DNA of 64,000 nt. Source: Streptomyces sp. NRRL F-5135 (GTDB taxonomy: Bacteria; Actinomycetota; Actinomycetes; Streptomycetales; Streptomycetaceae). The DNA is taken from contig NZ_JOHR01000001.1 of assembly GCF_000719775.1 (NCBI RefSeq), forward strand, positions 558,001-622,000, written 5' to 3'. Below the pieces are notes generated by a model. It saw only the letters and a list, made by a program, of their open reading frames with translations, made no database searches and was not told where the DNA came from. Position 1 is the stretch's first letter; every line of letters begins with the position of its first letter. Both the position numbers and the translations under genes were made by a program. Of the stretch, positions 44,201 to 52,042 are shown one piece after another.

Positions 44201-44414
44201 CCGCCTGGTGGAGACCGAGTGGACGGCCGGCACGGTGCCGGGCGCGCAGGCCGGCTTCAGCACGGACGGCATCACTTACCAGAACGCCGGGTCACTCACC
44301 GGGCGGGGCCGACTGCGCCGGCTGACCGTTTCGGGGACGGCCCGCTACGTCAGCCTCGAGGTCGACGGGGCGCGGGCGGCGGTGTCACGCCTGCGGCGCC
44401 TGACGGTGCGCTGA
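41289..44414 (+). CDS. Large Tat-exported carbohydrate-active protein with discoidin domains
   Basis: 1041 residues from GTG 41289, which has GAGG at 8 nt; GTG 41280 has no site. The N-terminus is a twin-arginine signal (DRRRFLHLAGLTGALAALPPLSA). Residues about 45-470 form a helical, Trp/His-rich region (TFQSYFILAARLLWQDL, GHVGDTKLEEMGLYA, VENHGSFGPHY) like an alpha/alpha toroid of polysaccharide lyases or hydrolases. Two F5/8-type discoidin segments follow (around 640-720 and near the C-terminus: ASSADAGRGAPLAVDGDGTTRW; PAAAVDGDVRTAWQPG). I do not recognise a precise CAZy family; secretion, domains and the LacI operator point to polysaccharide breakdown. Confidence 0.75.
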   Translation: MPHSLPLDRRRFLHLAGLTGALAALPPLSATASPHAADGRTDTPPDAVAATYLRVLQDHTRWSETQWDEARGHYRAKDFGFAVVLGNAVLLTHGAYDAARTGTDPETLKRRTLATIRHFAASSRLTGGDEWGRKLFFDTTFQSYFILAARLLWQDLDTTTRTNVDTIVREQAAYTVSLGSGDDPASGDWTPNGLLGGHVGDTKLEEMGLYAQTLAPALAWAHDDRRAADWARWYGIWSRNEAGLPPADLANPARVDGVAVSENTARNLYDTFIVENHGSFGPHYQEELWRTSGRNSAHFLAAGRPMPQVLVRQPNAQELWRTLLGVMSDAGEPLMPMVNDREHLYGRDVIPLAFLSQVMGDRAAARAEQELASRLEAYQQYPPAHRMVKFSGEPKYEPEARAEIAISYLLHVWAAASGRPVTALSREELFARASGVTDFGTGPGLVSHQSRAAWAGAVTKPGFVKFAWQPGHDDWLFRLGGATPMFLPATGAKVRGRTVRVYESLRDGFDGSATLLRLDGGWAGFATLPTGAVVYASSGTADAEGRLDVHNLTMPGMPGLDGSRTYRFEEGEATVRARDTSTGTPAGRVDDLGFTPTTVRHVRMLGVRPDPSYGYSLYAFEVRDGTQGEDLARGGSATASSADAGRGAPLAVDGDGTTRWAVSRADRPRADSWLAVDLGVERRIDRVTLRWESAAGRAYRVQGSADGRDWKDLATGPRPAVSSRGGWLDVEGRAGLVVRDGRNPIGVYDDMIVLGDGPAAPLLVEGFPGTSAGNLRTIARQPAPAAETTEVRTTLTDGHLTLFNLSGEPVRTRIAIPRTGTDTVVFEGTQTLTADGTSLETALPAASAVVLAPRFTLTPLTGRRLPPGLRAQVVDGATVRLSGVSCALRVQAQGRARVASVTAGRTITVVLDGATAHPHDDLALGRTVFPTSPLPEGMSDPAAAVDGDVRTAWQPGARGRMVVDLGAALPVRLVETEWTAGTVPGAQAGFSTDGITYQNAGSLTGRGRLRRLTVSGTARYVSLEVDGARAAVSRLRRLTVR

Positions 44415-44752
44415 CCGCGTCGCGCCCGGGCCGTGCGGGGACGCTCGTCGGCCGTACCTCGCACGAGCCCGGGTCCGCCACAACAGCCGCGTCCGGCGCT
44501 TGAGGACGAGACCCGGCGTGGCCGGCTCGTGAGCCACTCTCCGCGCGTCAGCGCTCGCCCGCGAGATCAACGTCAGGACGAGCCGCGTCGGCATGAACGC
44601 CCACCTCGGCCTCGCCTCCGTGGTGGCCATGGTGCGCGGGCCCCGCATCGCGCCGGATGCGCAGGCTCCGGAACCGGCGGCGGAGGGTGCGGCCGGGGTG
44701 GCATCCTGAAGACCCGCATCCCGCCGTCGCCGGCGGCCGGCTGGATCGTTGA

Positions 44753-44924
44753 CCGGCGCACAGGCTCGCCCTTGCCCAGCTCGGCTACCGGGTGAAGGAG
44801 ATGATCGGTGGTATCGAATACTGGGATCCGCGAGGGCTTCCCGGTCGAATCGCTGGCCGGTACCGAGCAGCGCGAGGCGGACCCATTGACCGCTCCGATC
44901 GGCTCCATCACCTGCGCGTGCTGA
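44753..44924 (+). pseudogene. Rhodanese C-terminal fragment with frameshift
   Basis: LALAQLGYRVKEMIGGIEYW is the end of a rhodanese-fold protein. An extra G after TACTGG (about 44823-44825) shifts the frame; reading on in the next frame restores IREGFPVESLAGTEQREAD and a terminal CAC before TGA 44924. The upstream part with the catalytic Cys is absent. Confidence 0.7.
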
Positions 44925-44947
44925 CGGACACCGCACGGCTGGGCGGC

Positions 44948-45078
44948 ACGGTCCGCCCAGCCATCCCGGCCGACCTGCCTACGGTGGCGAGACTGTGCGC
45001 CGCCCATGCCGCGTTCGAGCGCGCCGCGCCTCCCTGCCGACCTCGCGGCACGCCTGGAGTCCGCCTTGTATGCCGCAC
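44948..45078 (+). pseudogene. GNAT acetyltransferase N-terminal fragment
   Basis: TVRPAIPADLPTVARLCAAHAAFERA is the typical N-terminus of a GNAT acetyltransferase. A frameshift near 45030 separates it from LPADLAARLESALYAA, the expected next segment. The acetyl-CoA motif is gone. Confidence 0.65.
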
Positions 45079-45354
45079 ACCGTGCTCCGCAGGCGGGCGA
45101 ACGGCGAGTCCGTCGAGCAGATCCAGCCGGACCTGATCATCCCTACCGGCAAGCGCAAGGGACGGAGCCCGTCCGTCGCCAGCATCTACCGGGCGCTCGC
45201 CGAACAAGCCAAGCGCGAGGCATACCCCGAGGCCGTCGAGCGGGCCCACGCCGACTTCGCAGCCCTCCGGCCGGCGAAGTCTCCGGACCCCGCCTTGCTC
45301 TCCCCGACCGAGCGTCACTCTGATTACAGAGAGCTACTTGTCACTTCGCCGTAG
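45079..45354 (+). pseudogene. Fragment of a putative DNA-binding/recombinase-like protein
   Basis: The frame reads RRRANGESVEQIQPDLIIPT, then GKRKGRSPSVASIYRALAEQ and AKREAYPEAVERAHADFAAL, and stops at 45354. It looks like a resolvase-style helix-turn-helix tail, but I cannot name the family with certainty. There is no start codon of its own, because it follows directly on the GNAT scrap. Confidence 0.45.
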
Positions 45355-45388
45355 TTTCGGGAGAACAGGGCCAACACGCGGACTCGGT

Positions 45389-46531
45389 CTACCGGTTCAC
45401 GGCTTCGCGAGAGGCGATCCGGTTCGTGCGCTCGACCGCGCGGCCCACCGCGTTGCGCACCGCGAGGCCCGGCCGGGTGCGGGGCACCATGAGCCTGGAG
45501 AGCAGACCGACGCGTCGCTGCCGCGGACCTACCTCACGGCGGAGCCGCGACTCGTAGGCGGCGAAGGCGCGGGCGTGATCACCGGGATGGGCGGCGAGCT
45601 CTTCTGCGAGGGCGTACGCGCCCGCCATCGCCATGCTGGACCCGTCACCCAGCAGGGCTGTCGCCGCCGCCGCGTCCCCGAGCAGTACGACCCGTCCGCG
45701 GGACCACGAGGGCACCCGGATGGTGGTCAGGGGGTCGAAGAACGGAGCCGGGTGGTCGAGAAACGCCGCCACGAGTTCCGGCGCCCGCCACCGCACGTCG
45801 GCGTAGGCGTCGGCCACGGTCTGCTTGTGAAGGGCGATGTTCTTGCGGTCGTGGGGCGCCGGCTGTGCTCCCCGGAAGGTGAAGATCGCGAGCGGAGTGG
45901 TCCGCGAGGGGTGGACGACCAGCATCCGGTTCGGCACAGTCAGCATCGTCATCTCGCTCGGGTCGTCGATGGCGTCGGGTTCCAGCGGCACGGTCGCGCC
46001 GTACAGGCCCAGGTCGCTCGCGAACTGCCGCTCGGGTCCGAATACCAGGCGCCGTACGGTGGAGTGCATCCCATCGGCACCGACTACCAAGTCGAAGCGC
46101 CGTGGCGCGGACCGCCGGAAGGTGACGTCGACCCCACCTCCGTCCTGGTCGAGAGCGGTGACCGTGTCGTCGAACAAGAACTCGGCCTCGGTCTGCGCCG
46201 ACCGGTGGAGCACCTCGGACAGGTCGGCTCGGGTCACCTCGACCGTCGGCGCCTCGTCCGAGGTGAGCGGGAGTTGCAGGATTCGCCTGCCGTCGGGGTC
46301 GAGCAGGGTCAGTGACCGATTGCGGGTGGCGAGCCCGCGGAGCTGCGGGAGGATGCCCATGCGGTCGGCGACCGGGATCGCGGGCCCCTTCACGACGATC
46401 GCGCTGCCACCGGAGCGCAGCTGCCGGGCATGTTCGATGACCGTCGGCCGGTAGCCATTCCGGGAAAGCCAGTATGCGAGTGCGGGTCCTGCGATTCCGG
46501 CACCGACTATCAGCACCTCGGGCTTCTTCAT
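45389..46531 (-). CDS. FAD-dependent aromatic-type monooxygenase
   Basis: 380 residues from ATG 46531 with GAGAGG upstream. It has the FAD fingerprint VLIVGAGIAGPALAYWLSRNGYRPTVIE, the middle motif DLVVGADGMHSTVRRLVFG and the second FAD motif RVVLLGDAAAATALLGDGSSMAMAGA of group A flavoprotein monooxygenases. Such enzymes hydroxylate phenols or inactivate drugs such as tetracycline or rifampicin. It is divergent from an ArsR-like regulator with two palindromic sites between, so its expression is probably inducible. Confidence 0.9.
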   Translation of the reverse strand: MKKPEVLIVGAGIAGPALAYWLSRNGYRPTVIEHARQLRSGGSAIVVKGPAIPVADRMGILPQLRGLATRNRSLTLLDPDGRRILQLPLTSDEAPTVEVTRADLSEVLHRSAQTEAEFLFDDTVTALDQDGGGVDVTFRRSAPRRFDLVVGADGMHSTVRRLVFGPERQFASDLGLYGATVPLEPDAIDDPSEMTMLTVPNRMLVVHPSRTTPLAIFTFRGAQPAPHDRKNIALHKQTVADAYADVRWRAPELVAAFLDHPAPFFDPLTTIRVPSWSRGRVVLLGDAAAATALLGDGSSMAMAGAYALAEELAAHPGDHARAFAAYESRLRREVGPRQRRVGLLSRLMVPRTRPGLAVRNAVGRAVERTNRIASREAVNR

Positions 46532-46628
46532 GACGATGACCTCTCGGAGTGTCGATGACCAGGTCCCCGGCGAGTGCCGGGGCCGGGTCTCGGGGCGCGG
46601 CGGCACGGGGCAGCGCAACCGGGACCAA

Positions 46629-46648
46629 GGTACGAAAAATTTCGTACC
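46629..46648. promoter_or_regulatory. Operator 1 of the ArsR-monooxygenase pair
   Basis: GGTACGAAA and TTTCGTACC form perfect 9-bp arms around AA, 98 bp upstream of the monooxygenase start and inside the divergent gap. The AT-rich palindrome stands out against the surrounding GC-rich DNA. Confidence 0.8.
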
Positions 46649-46668
46649 TCAGTGGAGCACACCCTTCA

Positions 46669-46688
46669 GGTACGATTCAAGTCATACC
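46669..46688. promoter_or_regulatory. Operator 2 of the ArsR-monooxygenase pair
   Basis: GGTACGATTCAAGTCATACC is a degenerate copy of operator 1 with the same 20-bp length (arms GGTACGA/TCATACC, one mismatch). The two centres are exactly 40 bp apart, so dimers could bind on one DNA face. It lies just upstream of the regulator ribosome site and suits autorepression. Confidence 0.65.
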
Positions 46689-46703
46689 TAAGAGGGGTGC
46701 CAC

Positions 46704-47039
46704 GTGACCGGAAAGAACCTGGTCGGCCCGGAGGCCGACGCGCTCGATCTGGGTGCGGTGTTTCGCGCCCTCGCCGACGAGCACCGTCGTTCGGTGTTGA
46801 CGCAGTTGGCCGCCGACCGCAGCGACAACGAGCGGGGCTGCAACTCGTTCGCTCTTCCGATCTCGAAGCAGACCCAGACCCACCACTTCCGCGTCCTGCG
46901 CGAGGCAGGTCTCATTGACGAGATCGACTACGGCAACCGCAAGGGCATCCGTCTACGACGCGCGGACATCGAGAAGAGATTCCCCGGGCTGCTCGCCCTC
47001 CTGGGAGCAGAGCCTCCGGGCGATACCGCTCCTCGCTAA
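46704..47039 (+). CDS. ArsR-like winged-helix regulator
   Basis: 111 residues, GTG start at 46704 with AGAGGGG upstream. The fold is that of small HTH_20/ArsR repressors: LGAVFRALADEHRRSVLTQLAAD, then the recognition region SKQTQTHHFRVLREAGLIDEIDYGNRKGIRLRRADIEKRFPG. The QTHHFRVLREAGL segment is the recognition helix. It has no Cys-based metal site apart from a single Cys, so an organic ligand is more likely. It probably represses itself and the divergent monooxygenase. Confidence 0.88.
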   Translation: MTGKNLVGPEADALDLGAVFRALADEHRRSVLTQLAADRSDNERGCNSFALPISKQTQTHHFRVLREAGLIDEIDYGNRKGIRLRRADIEKRFPGLLALLGAEPPGDTAPR

Positions 47040-47214
47040 AGCCCGGACGCCGCGGCTCTGCCCGACCGCCGCGCCGGGCGGCGGCGCTCCCGGCCAGTGC
47101 CGCCGCCCCGAGTGCCCGGCACCACTCGCCGCACCCGACCGATACGCGTTTCGAGCCCGAGCCGGTCGCGCCGGGAAGCGCGCCACCCAGGGGAGGAACG
47201 GAAACGGAGCAACA

Positions 47215-47528
47215 GGCGCCCCCGACCTGGCGGCCTGCTCGATCTTCGCGCAGTAGGCCGCACGGGCTTCCTCGTCGATCTGCTTCTCAAGTTCGGCGCG
47301 CAACCCGGTCCGGCCGTCGAGGCCCTCGCGCAGGATATCGGCATGCCCGGCATGCCGGATGGACTCGCCGAGGACATGGACCATGACGGCGAACAGGTTC
47401 GTGTCGGCATAAGGCTCCGGCCACCACGGCACGTGGCCGGGCGCGTCGAGGGGAAGGTCGTTGATCGTCGCGTCCGAGTGTTCCCACGTGCGCCGGTAGA
47501 ACCCGATGATCAGGCACCCGCGGTCGTA
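47215..47528 (-). pseudogene. 3' remnant of a DUF664/DinB gene
   Basis: Reading from 47528, LIIGFYRRTWEHSDATINDL, VPWWPEPYADTNLFAVMVHV and LGESIRHAGHADILREGLDG are the second half of a DUF664 protein, including the metal-ligand RHAGHAD motif. An in-frame TGA stands just upstream and no start codon lies before a GTG at 47432, so the 5' half is missing. Beyond about 47215 the frame no longer looks like the family. Confidence 0.7.
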
Positions 47529-47529
47529 T

Positions 47530-47850
47530 CACCGGCCATGGTCGGCGTCCCGCCGGATCTCGACGATCGGCAGCTGCTCACGCGGCAGGCTCGGGCGGCC
47601 GGTGATCCGGCCCGCGCCGTATCCGATCGCCTTGCCCGGCCAGGCTGTTGGGCGATGGCCGCCCACCACTCGCCCTCGGTGATCAGCGCGCCGATCGCGG
47701 CCCCGGGGCCCATCGGCTCGCGCCCGTCCCCATCCCGGCACATCGTAGGGACCGTGCGCGGCTGCGGCTTCGCCTTCCGGCCGCCGCCGTTCTCCCGAGC
47801 CTGCTCCATCGCGGCCCGCAGCGCGACCCGGGCCAGGTTGACGCCGGACG
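47530..47850 (-). pseudogene. DUF721 (DciA-like) gene fragment
   Basis: SGVNLARVALRAAMEQAREN and REPMGPGAAIGALITEGEW match the N-terminus of the DUF721 protein normally encoded between recF and gyrB at the chromosome origin. After IAQQ (about 47645) the frame shifts and a degraded continuation (GKAIGYGAGRITGRPSLPRE) can be read in another frame. There are no gyrB or recF genes here, so it is a decayed duplicate. Confidence 0.65.
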
Positions 47851-48238
47851 CGGCCGGCCCGTCGGCAGCGGCGGCGGCGGACGAGATCAGGCGGTTGCGC
47901 AGGCGGTTGCGTATCACCCGGGCGTTCTCCCAGCCGGGCCAGACTCCTTCCTGCTGGTCTGTGGTGCTGCCCCGGCTGACGGCCCCGCAGAGGAAGGGGC
48001 CGGCCGGCAGTGGTCGCCGGACGGGCCCGGCCGGCGGAGCGGCGGGCATCTCCTCGACCGGCGGCCCCGGCCTCCACGTGCCGGAAGCGCCACCGCGAAC
48101 GCCGTCCGTTGGGCGGCCGGGCGGGGAGAGCCAGGTCGCATTCCGGCGACAGGTGTCACCACGGGGGCGGCGACTTCGTCGTAGGGCCAGAGAGCTCCAC
48201 GGGATGTCGAAACCGCACGCTTCGGAGGAATCTTCACC

Positions 48239-49185
48239 ATGACACGTGCAAGACGCCGTCTCCGCTATCTGGTCGCCGCCTTCGGCGCGCTGGCACTCAC
48301 CGCGCAGCTGGGGATCAACAGCCCGGAGGCCGAGGCCGGCACGGACCTGAGGTTCTGGCACTTCAACATGTGCGGCAACGTCTGCTGGCAGCCCGACGCT
48401 CCGCACAACTACCTGCCCGGCACCGACTCCCGCGGGGAAGTCACCGTGCGGGCGGCCCAGATCGTGGAATCGGTCGGCAACTACAGCCCGGACATCGTCA
48501 CCCTGAACGAGGCCTGCTACAGCCAGTACCGCGGCATCCGCGCGGCCCTGGTCGCCCAGGGATACCACGCGACGTACGCCAGCAGCGGCACCGGCGGGCA
48601 GTGCGACGACTACGACGCCTCCGAGGGCAACGGGTTCGGCATGGCGCTCTTCTCCAAGCAGCCCATCGCCACCCCCCGGGAGACCCACAACCTCGGCACC
48701 GCGGCGAATCCCAACCTCCTGCTCTGCGCCGACACCGCCCTCGGCTCCCGCCCCGTGAAGGCCTGTTCCGTGCATCTCACCGCCGCCTCCGCGGAGCAGC
48801 GGGCGTTCCAGGCGACGAACCTGGCGGCCCTGGCCTCCGGGTGGCACGCCACGAAGCCGGAGGTACTGATGGGTGACTTCAACGCGGAGCCACTGGACCC
48901 CGTCATGGCAAGTTCTACAGCCACAGCGGTGGCGAGGGGATCTTCCACGAGGCCGACGAGTCGGACGCGGACTACTCCGCCTCCTGGCCCGCGGGGGCCG
49001 TCCGGGGCCGCAGCGGGGAAATCACCTTCAGCTCCGAGGCGACCAGTCCCCCGACGCTGAAGAAGATCGACTACATCTTCCTCAGCGGCGCCGACTTCAG
49101 AGCCGTCGAAGGCGACAGCCTCTACGGCGGCGAGCGGCGCATCTCCGACCACCGGGTCTACCGCGGCGGTGCCGCCTGGCAGTGA
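48239..49185 (+). pseudogene. Secreted endonuclease/exonuclease/phosphatase-family protein, frameshifted
   Basis: ATG 48239 follows GGAGGAA and opens a Sec signal (RRRLRYLVAAFGALALTAQL) and an EEP nuclease fold: FWHFNMCGN, DIVTLNEACYSQYRG, ACSVHLTA and MGDFNAEPLDPVM. At about 48905-48909 one base appears to be missing: the frame then runs into junk, while the next frame continues GKFYSHSGGEGIFHEADES, KKIDYIFLSGADF and the catalytic ISDHRVYRGG up to TGA 49185. Without a frame change the protein lacks the catalytic His. It would otherwise be an extracellular DNase or sphingomyelinase-like enzyme. Confidence 0.8.
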
Positions 49186-49285
49186 GCACGCCCGGGCCTC
49201 GGGCGCGGGACATGTCCCCGTCTGCTGGACCTCCTCCTGGACTCCTCTGCCGGCAGGACTGAGGAAGCCCCCGCCAGGCCGTGTT

Positions 49286-49738
49286 CTATGTGGCGGGTGA
49301 GTCTTGGGCGGACAGCTCTTCGGCCAGTTCCATGCAGCGCAGGCGGGCCGGGGAGAAGTCGTAGGGCATCTTGCCAATGGCTTCGAACGCGCTCATGGAG
49401 CCGGCCTCCCGCCCCGCCTCCTGCTCGGCGAGGGTTTCCTCCAACCGCTCCAGGGTGCCCGCGATACCGTCTCCGCTGTCCCCACCGACGGAAGCCATCC
49501 CGGTGGTAAAGGCGTCACGGATGTCGCCCAGGGCGATCCCGGCTTCGGCCATCTTGCGGATCCACAGCAGGCGGATCATGTCCTCGTACCCGTAGCGGCG
49601 GCGGTCATCGCCGCCCCGCTCGGGCTCGGGGAGCAGGCCGATCTCGTGGTAATGGCGGATCGCTCGTGGCGTGCTGCCGGCGAAGGCCGCCGCGTCACCG
49701 ATCTTGACCTGGCGGGGTGGCATGAAAGACGAATGCAT
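49286..49738 (-). CDS. MerR-family transcriptional regulator
   Basis: 150 residues from ATG 49738 (an ATG at 49723 is possible). The MerR DNA-binding domain is clear: VKIGDAAAFAGSTPRAIRHYHEIGLLPEPERGGDDRRRYGYEDMIRLLWIRKMAEAGIALGDI, followed by a dimerisation helix (LERLEETLAEQEA). The C-terminal 40 residues (MPYDFSPARLRCMELAEEL) form a short effector part with one Cys. No target gene adjoins it; the neighbourhood is decayed. Confidence 0.88.
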   Translation of the reverse strand: MHSSFMPPRQVKIGDAAAFAGSTPRAIRHYHEIGLLPEPERGGDDRRRYGYEDMIRLLWIRKMAEAGIALGDIRDAFTTGMASVGGDSGDGIAGTLERLEETLAEQEAGREAGSMSAFEAIGKMPYDFSPARLRCMELAEELSAQDSPAT

Positions 49739-50329
49739 GAGCAGGGACCATTCCTCAGGGGATCGGGACGTAAGTCCAGCGGACCACATGCCGCTACGGA
49801 AGGTGCAACCCCATACACACCGCATACGCACCGCATACACACCGTCCCGCGCCAATGCCAGGAAATGCGCCCTTCCTCCGTAATGACCGCAGGGCCGCCG
49901 TTTCCTGCGGGCATCCGCACGACGGCAGACCGAGGTTCACAGCCACTGACAGGGGAACGGCGGCCTCCCGGCGGCGGATGTCGAGATCGGCCGATCCGCC
50001 ACGGAAGTGGCGCGATCCACCCTCCGGCCCCGAATATCCGGGAACGAGCCGTGCGTCGGCCGGAGTTGCGAGCGTGAGGCGATCCACGACGACAACACAC
50101 GGACCGGACACGGAAACGGCGTTCCGACAGCCGGGCGCGGACCGCGTCGGCCGGATCCGTCCTTTCGCCTGCGGGCGCCGGGCATGTTCACTGGGGCCGT
50201 GTCGGCGATGGTTCGAGCGAGGGCGATGCCGGGCGCCGCGCGAGTGTGGGTCGTCCGGGCCCGGGCGCGTGGTCGGCCGCCTTGCCCCTACCCGCTCCGC
50301 ACTGGTGGGGCCGATCCTCACGGACGGCT
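49739..50329. other. Intergenic stretch without recognisable genes
   Basis: Open frames exist on both strands because of high GC, but none resembles a known family or has a convincing start site. A short repeat of the type CGCATACACACCG lies near 49810-49850 upstream of the MerR gene. I see no RNA gene or mobile-element end. Confidence 0.5.
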
Positions 50330-50756
50330 CGCGCGGGTGCGCCGAACATCGCGAGCGGGGCGCCGACGTAGCCCTGCCAAACGTGGGAGGCCAGGTTGGG
50401 TTCGGGCGAGCAGCCGCTCCAGGTCGGGGCGGACTTGCGGCAGGTGGCCGGCTCACCGCCCCAGCCGGTGAACGGCGCCCCGGCCTCCGGCTCGGTCGGC
50501 GGGATCCACAGCTGGGCGTCCTTGGCGCCGCGCGGACGGTTCACCTCGTCGATCGGGATCCCCGAGCCTGACAAGGTCCGCCGTCCCGGGGGGGGGAGAG
50601 ACCGGCCCCGCTGCGCCGCTGCCAGGCCGTGGCCGGCCGCCGCCCGGCGATGGTGTCGGACCGGACGAGGGCGCGGCCGTGGTTGATTCTCGCTGCGCAC
50701 CCCAACTCGAGGAGATTGGCCTGGGCTTGCTCGTCATTCAGGAGATTTTGAGACAT
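50330..50756 (-). pseudogene. Unidentified gene fragment broken at a nine-G run
   Basis: From ATG 50756 the frame reads MSQNLLNDEQAQANLLELGC and AARINHGRALVRSDTIAGRR, then reaches a run of nine G at 50588-50596. Beyond it a neighbouring frame continues IPIDEVNRPRGAKDAQLWIP and PTEPEAGAPFTGWGGEPATC. The two halves look like one protein interrupted by slippage, but I cannot identify the family. Confidence 0.4.
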
Positions 50757-50841
50757 CCCGCTCGCCGTACAGCTTCAGACCCGAGGCGTCCGCAATCTCC
50801 AACTGCCCGGCCAGGTACTCGGCCACCGGTCTGCCCGCGAG
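50757..50841 (-). mobile_element. Scrap of a Tn3-family transposase (DUF4158 region)
   Basis: VAEYLAGQLEIADASGLKLY followed by GER matches the N-terminal DUF4158 segment of Tn3-type transposases. The match ends abruptly at about 50757, where another fragment begins; neither terminal inverted repeats nor the DDE domain are present. Confidence 0.5.
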
Positions 50842-51072
50842 CCTCGTTCACCGAGGCGGCCCGCCAGGTCCCGCAGGGATGAGGACCACCCTCGGCCCGG
50901 CGGTCACCCGCACGCACGTCGCTCCGGGACGCTCCGCGCTCTCCGCCACCCGCCACCGCTTCCTCACCCACCCCGCCGACCACCCCCGCCTCTCCGAATA
51001 AATTCGAAGGCCCCTCAGCCCGCCAACGCCGCCGCATTCCCCGCGCAGGAGATTGGACCAGGGAAACCACTC

Positions 51073-52026
51073 ATGAAAGAGACGTGGACACCGCCTTCTC
51101 CGAAGTGGCCACCACCTTCTCCCCCGGTGATCGATTCCCCGCGAGAGAATTCGACGGTGACCGATCCGCGGCAGCCGATCAGCGGCACGGCCGATTCCTC
51201 GACCGAGGGGGTCACCGTCATGGACGGGGACCACCTACTGGGCGACTATTCGGTATCCGGCGGTACTTGGACGTGCGTTCCGACGAAGGACTGGACGGGA
51301 GGCTCCCACACCGTCTCCGCCACCGCTTGGTATAAAGCCCCTTTCGACGAGGGCTACGGCCACGTCGATTCGGAACCACGTTACGTGACCTTCGACGTGC
51401 CCCTACCACCGCCGGCCGCTCCGGTTATCTCTTCTCCGCTGGAGGGTGCGACGGTGACCGAGCTACGGCAACAGGTCACCGGTACGGCCGATCCCGGGGT
51501 GGACACGGTCACCCTCATCGACAAGGGGAACAACCCACTGCCGGGCGAGGCACACGTGACCGGTACTACCTGGACCTACACCCCCACCACCGACTGGACC
51601 CCGGGCCCGCACACCATCACCGCCACCGCCCACAGAAGCGGTCTGGACTCACCACCCTCCGCTCCCCGCGACTTCTCCGTGCGGACATCTTCTTCAACGG
51701 TGTCGGTGGATCTGATGGACCCACTTGCCGACCATCAGGCAATTCCGGTCGACTACGCATTCACGCATAAGCTCGACGTGCACATCACCGAGAACAACGA
51801 CGATGTACGCATGCTGCCCATCACCTTCACCATCAATGGATCCACCGGATCCGAGTTCGGCACCGGCGCGACCACGTACCCATCCCGAACCGATGACAAC
51901 GGTGTGGCAGCTGCGACGACGCTGTATGCCGGGGACAAGCAGGGAAGTTTCACCGTCACGGTTACCTCGCCCGTACGTGCTGACGTGCGCAAAGACATCC
52001 ATCTCACCGTCCAGCCCCGTTCGTGA
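51073..52026 (+). CDS. Ig-like repeat protein without signal peptide
   Basis: 317 residues. After a Pro-rich N-terminus there are two Ig-like units of about 95 residues (PVIDSPRENSTVTDPRQPISGTAD and PVISSPLEGATVTELRQQVTGTAD, each with a WTYTPTTDWTPGPHTITATA-type end), then a Big_1-like domain (FTINGSTGSEFGTGATTYPSRTDDNGVAAATTLYAGDKQGSFTVTVT). Such repeats serve adhesion or display, but no Sec, Tat or anchor sequence is seen, so secretion would need a specialised route. No clear Shine-Dalgarno precedes ATG 51073. It is 16 bp upstream of the MABP-like gene and probably co-transcribed with it. Confidence 0.75.
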   Translation: MKETWTPPSPKWPPPSPPVIDSPRENSTVTDPRQPISGTADSSTEGVTVMDGDHLLGDYSVSGGTWTCVPTKDWTGGSHTVSATAWYKAPFDEGYGHVDSEPRYVTFDVPLPPPAAPVISSPLEGATVTELRQQVTGTADPGVDTVTLIDKGNNPLPGEAHVTGTTWTYTPTTDWTPGPHTITATAHRSGLDSPPSAPRDFSVRTSSSTVSVDLMDPLADHQAIPVDYAFTHKLDVHITENNDDVRMLPITFTINGSTGSEFGTGATTYPSRTDDNGVAAATTLYAGDKQGSFTVTVTSPVRADVRKDIHLTVQPRS

Positions 52027-52042
52027 AACCAAGGAGGAGCAC

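Noticed and set aside
45079..45354. Functional site-specific recombinase
   Set aside because: Only a short HTH-like tail remains, without catalytic domain or start codon.
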